Below are positions 11,301 to 22,735 of a stretch of DNA of 64,000 nt, in pieces (within the stretch, counting starts at the first letter, position 1; each line of letters starts with the position of its first letter). The stretch comes from Ligula intestinalis. Lineage: Eukaryota > Platyhelminthes > Cestoda > Diphyllobothriidea > Diphyllobothriidae. The translations under genes were made by a program, and so were the position numbers. The notes under the pieces are model-generated. The model was not told the DNA's origin and did no database searches. It was given only the letters and a program-made list of their open reading frames with translations. Location of the stretch: positions 62,950,319 through 63,014,318 of the forward strand of contig JAYGXS010000003.1 of assembly GCA_036362985.1 (NCBI GenBank), given 5' to 3'.

Positions 11301-12430
11301 ATGCTGATCACAACTTAACCTTTACGTTACTGAGAGGGTCATTGAAGTGCGACTTCAACATGTGCGATGAATTGGCTGGTGAAGAAAGCTCTGTTAAATG
11401 CACAACGCTTCTTCTGGAGTTTTATTTCACGAAAGTGTGCCACCGAGCAAGTATCATTCGATTCAAGTGATTTCGGAGCCCAGCCAAGAAGTGACCAGAA
11501 AGATGATAGTAGGCCGTCCTAAAACTTATGATACTACACGAAAAAGTTGAATAAAACAAACTCTGGTGTTATTGAAGTTGACGTTGTGGAAGAATCCTGT
11601 GAATTTGAAAGAGTAATGAAAACAGTCCAGTATAAGGCTCACTAGGGAAACCAATCCTCGAGAATTCTGTAATAAGCTACAGACAGTAATGTTTATTTCT
11701 ATTTAAATTATTATTCTTTGAATGTTTTTACAAATTTATTTGGTTTACTTTATCAAATTTTTATTTTTATTTATTTTTTAATTAGCACGCCTTTTGCTCT
11801 TGCTATATTTCACCATTTGAAATGATTGTATCCACCATTTTCATCTTTTGTTTGATATATTTCTTCAATCTTCCCTTCTGACCCCCGTAATAACCTACCT
11901 TACGATCATGTGTTCGAGAATTCTGGAATTTAGTTTTCCTAGTGAGCCCTAAATAAGACTGTTATCCGAGGGATTGTCCCTCTTCCTTGCGGTATTTTAG
12001 TCAAGCGCTTTACCATTCTTGGAAGGTTCACGAAATGTAGGCCAGAGAGTCTAGAAAACCTCTGAGATAATGCCGGAAAATCTACCACGAAAAACTACGC
12101 TAGCAGAAAAAATGCAATTTAATGTTCTCACAAGGAATACAAGTATGTCAGTCCTGCTTGCCTCAGCACTGTAAATATAAACAAAAGCTGCTGAAAAAAT
12201 AAAATGTTATAACTGGCAAAATAATTTTATTTATCTTGCTTCTGATTAGATGCAGACATCTAAGACAGAAAGTGGTTCTTTTGCTTTAAAATTCCCTCTC
12301 CACTTATGAAATCCTTTTTCGGAAGGCAACTCCACAAATCCAGATTAATGTCCTCTTGATGGCGTTAATGGAAGTTGGGAATACCTGATAATCCAATTGC
12401 ATCAAAGAATTAGCAAACACTAAATCGAAG
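8336..12430. other. AT-rich stretch; one long hydrophobic minus-strand frame
   Basis: No repeat or known domain was recognised. On the minus strand a frame from 10261 to 9587 stays open for about 225 codons apart from a single TGA at 9878-9880. It is rich in F, L and I, as expected for antisense AT-rich DNA, and has no recognised motif. No splice-site or start support was found, so it is not called as a gene. Confidence 0.4.
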
Positions 12431-12465
12431 CGCAGGCACAGCTACTGCTGGAAAGAAAGTCGTCT

Positions 12466-12702
12466 TTGCGGAACATGCATGCTGGAGTTTTCTTTCAGCC
12501 AGATTATGAACCAAAGAAACGAAGGAAAATGCGACTTTTGAGAAACGATCTAAACGACCGAAAGAACAAAGGCGAAACTGGCCTACAAATAAGAGGAGGA
12601 GAAATTATCCACATTGAACGAAATTTTTTTTGGCCGGAAGTAGTCAGGCGGAAAACTTACCAAGGTCAACCGGCCCGTTCTAGAAGATATCGCAAGCAAT
12701 AG
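12466..12702 (+). pseudogene. Possible ORF1 C-terminal remnant of the LINE
   Basis: A 78-codon open frame rich in K and R (KKRRKMRLLRNDLNDRKNKG, followed by ETGLQIRGGEI) directly precedes the endonuclease frame. The pattern of a basic helix followed by a short strand-rich end resembles the end of ORF1 in other flatworm LINEs, as far as memory allows. The assignment rests on position and composition, without a recognised domain. Confidence 0.4.
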
Positions 12703-12718
12703 TGGCCGTTGCCTCGAG

Positions 12719-13843
12719 ATCTATTATACCTATTGTCAGAGTCTCTTCAATAAACTTTACGAACTCAAAATAAAAGTATCAGAGCAGAAACCGTATATAA
12801 TTGCATTGACAGAGACCTGGCTGACCGAAACAATAAGGATCAGCGAAGTCAGCATTGAAGGTTATCAACTGTTCCGCTGCGACAGATGTCAACTTAGGGG
12901 CGGAGGAGTGGCACTTTATGTAGCAAATGAAATTTCCTGTTGTCAAAGGGAAATCGCAGACATAGCCCTTCAAAGATATGAAATAATTTCGTGTAAAATT
13001 AAGCTTAGGCAACATTCGGCACTCAATATATGCGTTGTTTATCGGCCTTCCGGCTCCAGCGAAAGTGACGACGTACAACTGCTAAGTTCACTGAAAGTTT
13101 TCTGTAAACAGGAAAACCTATTACTCCTGGGTGATTTCAACGCTCCTGGCATCGATTGGATGAGGCCTGGAATAAAGGCAGCAGCAGCACCTTTGAATTA
13201 TCAACTACTTCAGTTTTCTTTGGACGAACATGTCATTCAACACATAGACTTCACAACTCAACTGCGAGAAGGCCAGCAATCAAACTGTCTAGATCTCGTT
13301 TTCAGTAAAGAAGAAGGGATCATAAGAGAAGTGAACTCACAATCGCCACTTGGGTTAAGCGACCACGTTGCTTTTACCTGCATGTGTTACCTACTGTCTC
13401 CAAAATCGCAAATAAAGAGGCGCAGCAATATTTGGAAAGCCGATTTAGAAGAAATGAGACGTACCGCTTCCGCAAAAAACTGGTTACCCAGTACGAACGT
13501 TACAAATGAATTATGGCAGCATATCCAAGGGACTGTAGAGCGCTTAATTGAAGTCCATTGCCCAATGAAAGTAATAAGACCATGTGCCAGACCTCCATAT
13601 ATTAACCAGCCGATTAAAAAAGCCACAAAGAAGAAACAAAGGCTGTGGAAAAAGTACGAGCATCTTCAAGATTCAACATCACTTGCCGAACATAAAGCGC
13701 AACGAAATGTATGCCATAAGGAAAAACGAAATTCTAGAACTGCCTTCGAGCGTCAACTTACAACAAAAGCCACAATATGTCCGAAGAAATTTATGGGTAC
13801 ATCCGCAGTCAATGGGAGCACCGGGACGACATTGCAACTCTAA
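12719..13843 (+). pseudogene. LINE ORF2 N-terminal part: endonuclease (EEP family)
   Basis: The frame is open from about 12719, upstream of the first start-like codon at 12806, and begins YCQSLFNKLYELK, the usual entry to CR1 endonucleases. The apurinic-type endonuclease motifs follow in order: TETWL, RGGGVALYV, VVYRP, LLLLGDFNAPGIDW, LDLVFS and SDHVAF. These include the catalytic D/N of GDFN and the SDH histidine, so the nuclease half looks intact through about residue 210. After about 13600 comes the linker to the RT (PPYINQPIKKA, LWKKYE), and the frame is lost near 13800-13850. The enzyme would nick the genomic target to prime reverse transcription. Confidence 0.9.
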
Positions 13844-13913
13844 GGGATAACCTCGGAAACGTAGTACGGAAGGACCGCGGAAAGTAGAGTTACTGTCAGA
13901 GTTTTTCAGATCG

Positions 13914-15526
13914 TTGTTAACGATGGAATCTCCCGACGACAATCCGGGAGTAGAAGTGGGTGAAGATAAAGTCGTTATTGAAACTGTTACCTTTTCTGTT
14001 GCAGACGTAAGACATGTCCTCAGTCACATCAAACCAGACAAGTCTCCTGGACCGGACGGGGTCCCTGGACTGATACTTAAAGAATTTTCGACCGAGCTAT
14101 TGGTGCCTCTTTCATCTCTTTTTGAGCATTCCATGAGAACAGGAGACTTTTCTTTGCAGTGGAAGGCGGTCAACATCGTTTCGTTATATAAGGGAGGTAG
14201 CAAGATGTCTACAAACAGCTTTCGGCCAATAAGCTTGACTTGCCTTTCCTGCAAAATGATGGAGGTCCTTGTCAAGCAGGCCATACAAAGATTTTGCGAT
14301 TAAAAAATGACATCATACAAAATTTCCAACAGGGTTTTCGACGAGGGCACTTTTGACTTTCAAATTTACTGACTTAAATTGAGGCCTGGACGAGGGTTTT
14401 AGAAGAGGGTTTCGAACTGAACGTAGTGTACACCGATTTCTCCAAAGCCTTTGACAGCATGCCCCATTAATGCCTTTCACATATACTGAGCGTTCTTGGC
14501 ATCAAGGATAAAATTTTGGACTAGATCAGGTCGTTTTTAGTCGGTCGAAAACAAAGCGTTTGCATCGGGGAGGATAAATCGGACTGGGTTGACGTAGTTA
14601 GTGGGGTTCCTTAAGGCTCCGATCTCGGTCCTCTACTCTTCATTCTCTATGTAAATGACAGCCTTTAAGAATTGGACGGCGGTAAAATCATGTTTGCCGA
14701 TGACTTTTAGCTCTGGCAGGTCGTTAAGCGCCCAAGCGACCGAGAGGCTCTGCAAAATAATCTTTACGAACTGCAGACGTGATCCGAGAGATGGCTGCTG
14801 GATTTCAATGTGTAAAAGTGTGCCGTCCTCCAAATGCGTCCAACAATCTACCCTATATCCCAGAACAGCAGGACATATCTCCTGAAAAACATCCGAATTC
14901 CCGCAGCATCTACGCAAAAAAGACCTCGGCATTCGGATACAGAGTATTCTGAAGCCCTCATTACAATGTGTCAAAGCTGCAAATAAAGCCACAGGAGTGC
15001 GTCACGCTATGAAAAGGGCATTTCTAGCCTTCGATGAAGATCTCATTGGCAGAGTGTACGGCACATTTGTTCGACCAAACCTAGAGTATTGCATGCAGGC
15101 ATGGCGGCCATGGCTAGCAAAGGACACAACATATCTGGAGAAAGTCCAGCGTTAGGCAACAAAGCTAGTAAGAGGTCTTAAGAACCCATTTACATAGATA
15201 GACTGGCATGCCTTAATGTATTCCCCCTGCATTACAGGCAACAAAGAGGGGACCTTATCCTAGTTAACAAGAAAATAAACGGTCTTGAGAAAGGATTAGG
15301 TTTTGAGGAAATGTTTCAGTGGTAACTTTCGCCTCCGCTTCGTAGGCACACAATGAAGCTGCGCACGAAGATGTCCAAGCTTAAACTCCGCTCTGAATTC
15401 TTCACGCAACATGCCATACAATAGTGGAACAAACTTCCACACTCAGTCGTGGAGGCCACTTCCCTTCAGATGTACAAGCAACGCTTGGATAATTACATGC
15501 GTCCCGTCCCTTCCCTCCCAGTCTGA
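13914..15526 (+). pseudogene. LINE ORF2 C-terminal part: reverse transcriptase, broken
   Basis: An open block (13914-14303) carries the fingers/palm start: HIKPDKSPGPDGVPGLILKE and SFRPISLTCLSCKMMEVLVK. Downstream, in shifting frames, are VVYTDFSKAFDSMPH, GVP*GSDLGPLLFILYVNDS, an intact FADD (about 14693-14704), HAGMAAM, a RGDLILVNKKINGLEKGLGF block and WNKLPHSVVEA. The stop at 15524-15526 follows PVPSLPV. Premature stops include TAA after NDSL and TAG after FADDF, both shared with the minus-strand copy, and a copy-specific TAA in motif B. Confidence 0.9.
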
Positions 15527-15689
15527 ATTCTAAGAACCAGACATATATTGTAGCAAACATTGCTACTCATTGTTTGCCAATACTATTTTAGTAGTGGTAA
15601 ATTTTTATAGGTGCTGTACATGTAATGAATAGGGTTTTCAAAGGCATTGCCTATTATCCTCACCAAATAAACTAAACGGAAAACATTTT

Positions 15690-17825
15690 TCAGCCATTTT
15701 AACACACGTGTCATTTTAGTTGGTGTGTTTATTCAATTGTGTTTTTAGGAACGACGAACTGTAGGAACGTGTTGGTGGCACATGTGAAGTATTTTTACGG
15801 TAACCTAGCTATTGCGATAAAACCTTTGAACGATTGACGAGTAACCAGGATAAAGTTGCCTGGCGACGGCAAATGATTCATAAATGGATGATTTGTCTAT
15901 TTTGTGTCCTTTAATTTACGCTTTGAAGATTCTGCACTCGTTCCTGTTGGGTCGCACATCAGGCTGCTTAACCAACATTTGGAGAATACGAAGAGAATTC
16001 GTTTTCATTTTGGTAATCAGGCTAAATTAGAGAAGCCAATCTCATTGTGGCAAATGGTTTTAAAAATTACTAAATATGTTTTTATCGAAGAAAATATTAA
16101 CAATATAGGATTCATGAGCCAAAACCATAGATTATGTTTTCAGTCGGGGCCTGATATTTTTGATAATTTATTGGAGCTTACAACAAGCGCCAATCCAAAA
16201 AGCTAAGATGTAACTGACAAATAGATAGAATGGCGCATTTAATAGGTGATCTCCTCTTATTTAACAGGTATATTGCTTCCTAGCGTAACATGTTTACAAC
16301 CGAGTAAAACGACAGTTGCGAGAGTCAAAAAGCGCCAAGACAATAAGTAACAGCCCATTTAAGGTTCCCAAGCAGCGGGCGAAAACCGCAATCTTCTATA
16401 TATCGGACAGACTATAATAAAGTTTAAATGAGGAGGGAAGATTAGTAGAAAGAAAAAGTAATTAAAAAGGTAGTGTAAAAAGGATAAAATAATAGGAATA
16501 ATTATTTAAGTATCCGAATAACGGAATGGTTTCGCGTGAAATTAAAGATGGCCCAATAGTGCTAAATGGGACACAATCGACTACTCTATTTAATCTTTTG
16601 TTATCTCTATGCAGGTTATATGGATATGATATTGAGTTAAGATCGAGCCAATGATAATGTCCAATTGGGCACTTTTGGACCATTTTAAATACCAAGTGCA
16701 AATAAATAAGGTAGTTCGGAATATAAAATGAACTGCTACCTTTTAATACGTTTTTGGAGGATTCTATTGGTGAATGTACCAATTTTTTCCACAAGCCTCT
16801 CTATGCCTCTTAAATATTGTCTACACACTCCGGGAAGTATATTTAATAAACGATACTTTTTCATACGAACACTAGTCTAGTTTTGAATAAAAAGTCACAT
16901 TTTTTAAGGAACGGCGTTTATAAAGTGCTATCACTTCAGGTTTGGCTGCACGCGTACTTTGTGTCATAGTGGAGTATACGAAGTTGGCATCAAATAGATA
17001 GGCAGTCTAAGGAGGATAAATAAACTGTAAGGCTCTTCCTTTACAAATCAACCGTCGAGTTAATAAAATGTAGTCATCTATTGTGGATAAGAGTCTAACC
17101 CTCGTTTACTTTAATTAGAGATTTAATACTGATCACACTGCCTCATAATTTTAGTTTAGACACAAGGAACTTGACAGTTTTAAGTAGATGTGCAATTTTT
17201 AAAATCAGGTCAGAGGCAGATTTCGAAGTCAGGCGTCAAAAAGTGCGTTAACTATCCCTTCTGCTTGAAAAAACTCATGTTATAAGACAGCTGAATCCAT
17301 TTAGGAAGCAGGTAACTGGATGGCAGTTTTTCTACAGGGAGACATAAAATTGGAAAGTTAATTAATTAGATCCATGGACCATTCGGTTGAAAATCAGGAG
17401 TACTCTTTTGGCAGTTCATGATAAATGCAATTTATATTCGATAGAGGATTAACACCGAATGATTTGGTTTTTCTTTGCAACCTCAACTGATCTCACTAAC
17501 ATTTCATATCTGAATCGTTGTTTCACATGCTCTGTATTCGTCGACAGCTAAAAGGAAAGGAAACCATTTCCTCCACTTACTCTACCATTCGTCTATCCGC
17601 TCAATTTTTTCCAGCCTCACAGATTGAGCCGAACACTGGAATTCTAGCTGTACAGTATGCAAACCTTTACCGTTCAAACTTTACGTCGGAACCCAAATGA
17701 CCAATATTAGGTGACTAAAAGGTTTTGCTTTTCAGGAGTTCTGTAGCGCTTTCTGGAAAAGAATACTTCAGCATGCAGAATAACTTTATACTTTGGTTTA
17801 TCAGCCAAATTATTGGGAAGAAAAG
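15690..17825. other. AT-rich stretch, nothing recognised
   Basis: Two open frames of 100 codons (15904-16206, +) and 110 codons (16462-16794, -) occur, but neither shows a recognised motif, repeat match or splice context. They are treated as chance. Confidence 0.45.
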
Positions 17826-18240
17826 GATGCGATCACCGAGACAAGATTTGTTTTCGCTTGACTTTTCGAAGTCCATCGTTAATTCTTCTTTGGAGACATT
17901 AGCATAAAATGTAGCAGAAACAGGTAATTCATGCGCAGGAGACTTTTAGTATGTAAAGGATACAGTCACTAGGCTATTGACCCTAATTTAGATTAACGAC
18001 TGCCCTATCGACGATAATTGTCCGCTTTTTGCGTAATGGCTTGATGACCAGCGTGCGGACTGTGACCTGCTGAACTTTTATCCAACGTGGTGGAAATGGT
18101 CGTGATGATTTATCGGCCACCTCGTTGCCTGGCTTACCGGCTATCTGGCCATGGAGCACAGATTGAATGCAAATGTCTGTCCTGTAGGAGGATGCCATAG
18201 CCTTGGCTGATGACAATAAATGGGAAAGAGGTGGCCATTG
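17826..18240 (-). mobile_element. Penelope-like element, 3'-terminal fragment
   Basis: On the minus strand, 18240-18000 encodes the extreme C-terminal tail shared by several PLE pieces here (KVQQVTVRTLVIKPLRKKRT-type block). After about 100 bases comes the conserved 3' end: a decayed stem-loop/GAAA motif near 17850-17885, then a tail matching other copies (CTTGTCTCGGTGATCGCATC). Matches are to 24280-24500, 30139-30250 and 44584-44760. The GIY-YIG domain itself is missing. Confidence 0.75.
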
Positions 18241-19520
18241 TACTTTTCCTTAATGTAAGCACTTATTACGGATGTCTATTACTTCGTACCTTTAAAAAAT
18301 ATTTGTTGCAATACGTTCTTTGCAGGAAAGCCTTAGTTGGTCATAAACGTGCAACTGCGTGCAAGCATTCGTAGAACTGAATATGCCACAAATTGGTTAT
18401 GCTGATGAACCTACCACAGTCAACATTTGCCTGCAATCCTTTTGTGCAAAGAGTCCTGAAAATAGAGCAAGTTGACGAGTATATCGACAGATGAATTGCA
18501 CATACATTTCACCATCCATGCATGGCAGGTAAAAACTTCAGTGTCTTTAGTAATACAAAAGTTTTTTTTCAATACACACTGAGACAGAAAGATTTGACAG
18601 TTTCTGAGATCAAAAAGGACATTACTAGCAAAAGGCTGCTCACGTATATCGTTTCATACATCTAAGTCAGATAAATGCCGGAGTTTTGCTTATAAACTTT
18701 CTCATTTTCGAATACTTCTTAACTTGGTCAATGTTTTTGAATGAAGTTTTTAGTGGTTCAAATTTATCTTCAGTTGTATTATGTTGAAAATATTCTTGCA
18801 CTTGCTAAGTTGATCGGATGCAAACAAACCCTCCGCTTACTGATAAAACAATTTTGCATTGAAAAACTTTATCCCGCAAACGGCTCTAAACTGTCGATCT
18901 GTGTATGGTTATAGAATAATGTCAGCTTTTTGCTTCAAGTCAGCAAAATTCTTTCATAAGTGGGCTTCGCAAGTTTTTTAAAAGATTTTTATTCTTATGC
19001 ATTGTCCGAACTTTACAGCGGTATGGCTTATGTTCACTTCGCTACTTCTATATTACTTTGTCACTCTATCTGTTTTTTTTATCAAATCAGTTAACTTTAA
19101 GGCTTTTAAACAAACTTTCCAGAGCCATTTCAGTTATCATTTTACATTTTAGATTTCGGTTAGTGGATACTAGTCGCCAGCTTTGCCTTAGAGAGTTTCG
19201 CTGAAATATCATGTTTTTCACGGTCATATACACTTTGCATGAGTTGTTATACTCCTGACCAGTTAATCTTTTTCGCAGTGCTATGCATTTTTAGCCTTTG
19301 CAGTGAACATCGTTATTTTGAACCTGAGGTCTCGTTAATCGATAGTCTGTATGCCTCCGTGCACCATGGTTATCATGATGGGATCATGCAAAGGTAAAAT
19401 CTTGTAGCGAATTTTATGTCAAAGTCGGCTGGAAAATGATGTTTTAAATCCAACCACAGAAAAATCATTCGGTGAGCGGGAACATCAACAAGGCTGAAAC
19501 AAAACGGCTTAGGATCCAAG
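18241..19520. other. AT-rich stretch, nothing recognised
   Basis: No coding or repeat signal was recognised. Confidence 0.45.
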
Positions 19521-19524
19521 GAAA

Positions 19525-20110
19525 CGTACAATATGGCAAGGGCTGCATGCAAAGTGCCAAAGTTTGTAAATGTTTGATCATTACTCGAATACTGAAATAA
19601 TAAGGAACAACATACGAAAAATTTGGTACTTAAAAGAAGTACTAAGTATTTGTTAAGACCGACAGAATATCTTAATAATCCCCAAGTTTTAAGTGCTGTC
19701 AAGCTTGTATCCATTTATCCAGTCGTTTGCATCACAAACTTTAAGATAAGATACATTTTAAGAGTGCCTACCGAAAAAATATAGATTTTAGATTTGAGTT
19801 TTTATAAAGATTGCCATGCATACCATAATTCAAAATGCCTCAAAACATCAAAACACATTGCAGAGCAAAAAAGATCGTCTGCAACAGCAGTCTCAAATTA
19901 TTTTTCTCATGATAAATAAAGTAAAACTTACCATAATAAGGTATCTCTTTAAAAAACCTTTTAATTGGATATGCAGCTGACGCATTTACGCGTATATTAC
20001 CTTAGTCTAAGGTTATGTCCAGGTGAAAATGGAGATGTTTGAAAAGTTTTTTTAATTTACCCAAAGATAAGAATGTAAGCGTGCATTCCGAAAAAAAAAT
20101 CAGAAAACCA
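19525..20110 (+). repeat. AT-rich repeat R1, partial copy
   Basis: Matches 22736-23460 and 36775-37500 with deletions. Shared landmarks include AAAGTTTGTAAATGTTTGAT near 19560, ATGCCTCAAAACA near 19835 and a CGTATATTACC block near 19993. The middle part (about 250 bases in other copies) is missing or diverged. No coding capacity. Confidence 0.7.
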
Positions 20111-22435
20111 TTAATAAGACTTCCTTTGGAGAGAAATTAAGCTGTGACAGCAAAAATGGCGATCAATGTTTTCAACACCTTCAACTGAAATAGATTCTCA
20201 AATGTTATGACAGAATGAATACGTCCAGAATAATTAACTTTGATGATAAGATAATCGCATGCTTGCATGCTTGGATGAACCTTCGATAACTGATACATGC
20301 TGCATGAAGTCTTAGTGGCAAAAAAAGCAAATCAAGGGGCCACGTTGTCCTTAACTTTCTTAAATGCCTATATTCGTGGGGTTAAGATGTTCGTTTGTTG
20401 GGCATATCGACCAGGTATTGAGAGTAACTTTCAAACTGGTGGTACCTGTTCACAGACCTTGCATGTAAAGCGAAACAAAAGTTACCAAGGATGAGATACA
20501 TACCCCGCCTTCTCTGACAATTGTGAACTGTTCCCATTCAGTTATAATTCCTATTTTCCAATCGGGAAAAAATCGTTTGACGGCAATAAGACAGGGCTTT
20601 TCGTTTGGGGTTGAATCAAAGCACAGTAGGCATAACAAATCAGAACGTTTTCGTAAAACAGATGTATGTTAAATAAAGCGAATTGAGAACCCTTATTTAT
20701 TTTGAAATGAAATGTCTTTTCTACAAATTTTGCCCGTATATTCTGATGACGTCCACCATGTGCTAAACAGTGTTATGGTAAGATTACAGTGAATTGCGCG
20801 TGGCTTAGTTGTAAGTGATAGCAGGCTTGTTTTGAGTCTACCGTACTCTGTATTCTCTCGCCCGCCTGAATTCATTGTCAAGATAAAGTCAAGAAGACAA
20901 ACGGCCGAAGACCCTTGTTCAATCACTGCTTTCTCCCATTCCGTTTTAAACAGATTACCTTAAAAATTCATAGATTAAGTTGACTTATCTAGTAAACACG
21001 ATATTTAAGGTCAGTTTTCATATTCTATTCCACAAAATCTTTACAAAGCCGTATGTAAATATCTACACAGAGCGGGGTATTCTTTGTTATTCTTTTCAAC
21101 TTCAGAATTTTAAAGTTTTTATAACTATGGCCTACCTTGTCTAACGGATCCTAAGTCAAAAATGGCCAAGATAGTTCAATTCCACGGAGATACTCCATAA
21201 TGGATCGCCACCCTTGGAATCCATTAGATATAAACTGGAAATTCAAATGAAAAGCCAAATGTTTCTAATTTTTTGCAAAATGCAAGAAGCTAAATCCTGT
21301 ATGTAAAATATAGACCTCAGCAGAATTAAAAATCCCAAATGCCTGGTCGATTTAGCCTCAGAAAAGGCACAAGTTGCTTTTGTGTATTTACAATGTTATT
21401 TCCGTTTTAAGGCAGCCAGGAGAAACAGTTCTCCGGAAGAAGCTTTTCCGGTGTAAATGCAGTTCTAGCAACATTTTCCTACTTCTTTTGCTCGAGGATA
21501 TTTAACTAGCCACCGAGATGACAAGTGTCATCCCATTTACACTGACTCTTCTACAAGAGAAAAAGATAAAAGAAAGAATTGCACGCGGCGAGAGGAAGTT
21601 CTGATATCTTTTTTACATTCATTGCTCTCAACTCTGCATAAAGTAGCCGAATGCTTTAGGCCATAAAACATATCACGGGTCTCTCTTTAGCTCTTCTACT
21701 GTTTAATAATCGCTAGGTGTTACTGATAGGAACTATAGGTGGATTCTATATGTGGCTCGATGTATAAATGTCGCATTTCTGTTCAACACCAGAAAGCGTA
21801 TATACGAATTTTCAATCATTTTGGCATAAAAACGTAATTCATGCTACTATTGCTACTACTTATTACCTGAATATCTTCAACTTTTATATGCTAACAAAAT
21901 ACTTTTCTCGACCAAAAGAAATTTTGGTACCTCAAAGTTTTATCAAAAAATGATGTCAAATTTGTAGCATACCTATATCTATCAGTATTATTTATTTCAA
22001 ATTTCATATTTATTGAAGAAAAAATGGCCACAGCGTTTTAAATTTGAAAAATAATGTGCAAAATATTCACAGAAAAACAAAAATATTTTTTTATTCCATT
22101 TGAGCAAAATTTCATGCAAAATCGACTCTTCTTACTTTGTATAGAAGTCCACGTATTGATCAGGTCACTCTGGTTTTCTCAAAATTCATGACATCATCAT
22201 GGGTCCTGAGAAACTGCAACAAATTTTGCGCTCATTTTCGTTGCTATTACTATGGTAGGCATGCCACAGTTGGCTTTACAGAAAAGCAAACAGAATTTCC
22301 GTTTTAGCAATGAGCTTTCAGAGCAGAAAATGATTGGCCTATAACATGATTGTATGCTCCGAATATTTTGACCGTGCTGCCTCTTGCAGTGAATATCTTA
22401 TTCACTGAGAAGAAGACAACTCGATCGCTGGGACA
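20111..22435. other. AT-rich stretch, nothing recognised
   Basis: Only short frames; no repeat similarity to other parts of the window was noticed. Confidence 0.45.
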
Positions 22436-22439
22436 ATAC

Positions 22440-22700
22440 GTGTATTAACCTGACGTTCTGACATCCATCGCGGATTCATCCTCAGAGACATGAGGAGGAA
22501 AGAGTAGCAGAGTAGCATCCCATTCACTGTCAGCCTTAACGGGCAAAGAACGAACAAAAACTGTAAACGCGGTATAAGAAGGATCAGATGTGATCACTTG
22601 GGCAAGAATTGCATTCGCCTAACGTTTCGGATTCGGTCATGGTTACATCCTAAGAGAAAATGGCAGAAACGGATAGTTCATACACAGCAAAATTGCAGTA
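22440..22700 (-). mobile_element. Penelope-like element 3' ends, two in tandem
   Basis: Two conserved PLE 3'-end motifs lie on the minus strand 170 bases apart: 22655-22624 (CTTAGGA ... GAAAC) and 22485-22454 (CTGAGGA ... GAAC). Each is followed by the shared tail (TTGTCCCAGCGATCG in the lower copy, TTGCCCAAGTGATC in the upper). Tandem terminal repeats are characteristic of Penelope elements (pseudo-LTRs). The matching C-terminal coding piece lies across repeat R1 at 24240-24590. Confidence 0.7.
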
Positions 22701-22735
22701 TACAGAATTCGCCACAGACCATGCGATTTTCATAA

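Larger units (their letters stand above)
12430..15682 (+). mobile_element. CR1-like LINE, copy 2 (nearly complete ORF2)
   Basis: The element runs from a possible ORF1 end through an endonuclease and reverse transcriptase to a 3' UTR ending ATTATCCTCACCAAATAAAC near 15675. Its 3' half is the inverted homologue of 6625-8335. The domain order (EEP endonuclease, then RT, in one ORF) and the motifs place it in the jockey/CR1 superfamily. It is disabled by stops and frameshifts, including TAA for Q in the motif B box (GVP*GS). The true 5' end is uncertain. Confidence 0.88.

Noticed and set aside
6625..15682. Inverted segmental duplication as explanation for the CR1-like pair
   Set aside because: Similarity stops exactly at the element's 3' end and at a truncation point on the other side; flanks differ, which fits two insertions better.
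15904..16794. Open frames of 100 (+) and 110 (-) codons
   Set aside because: No motif, no start or splice context, and a length expected by chance in a 64-kb AT-rich window read in six frames.
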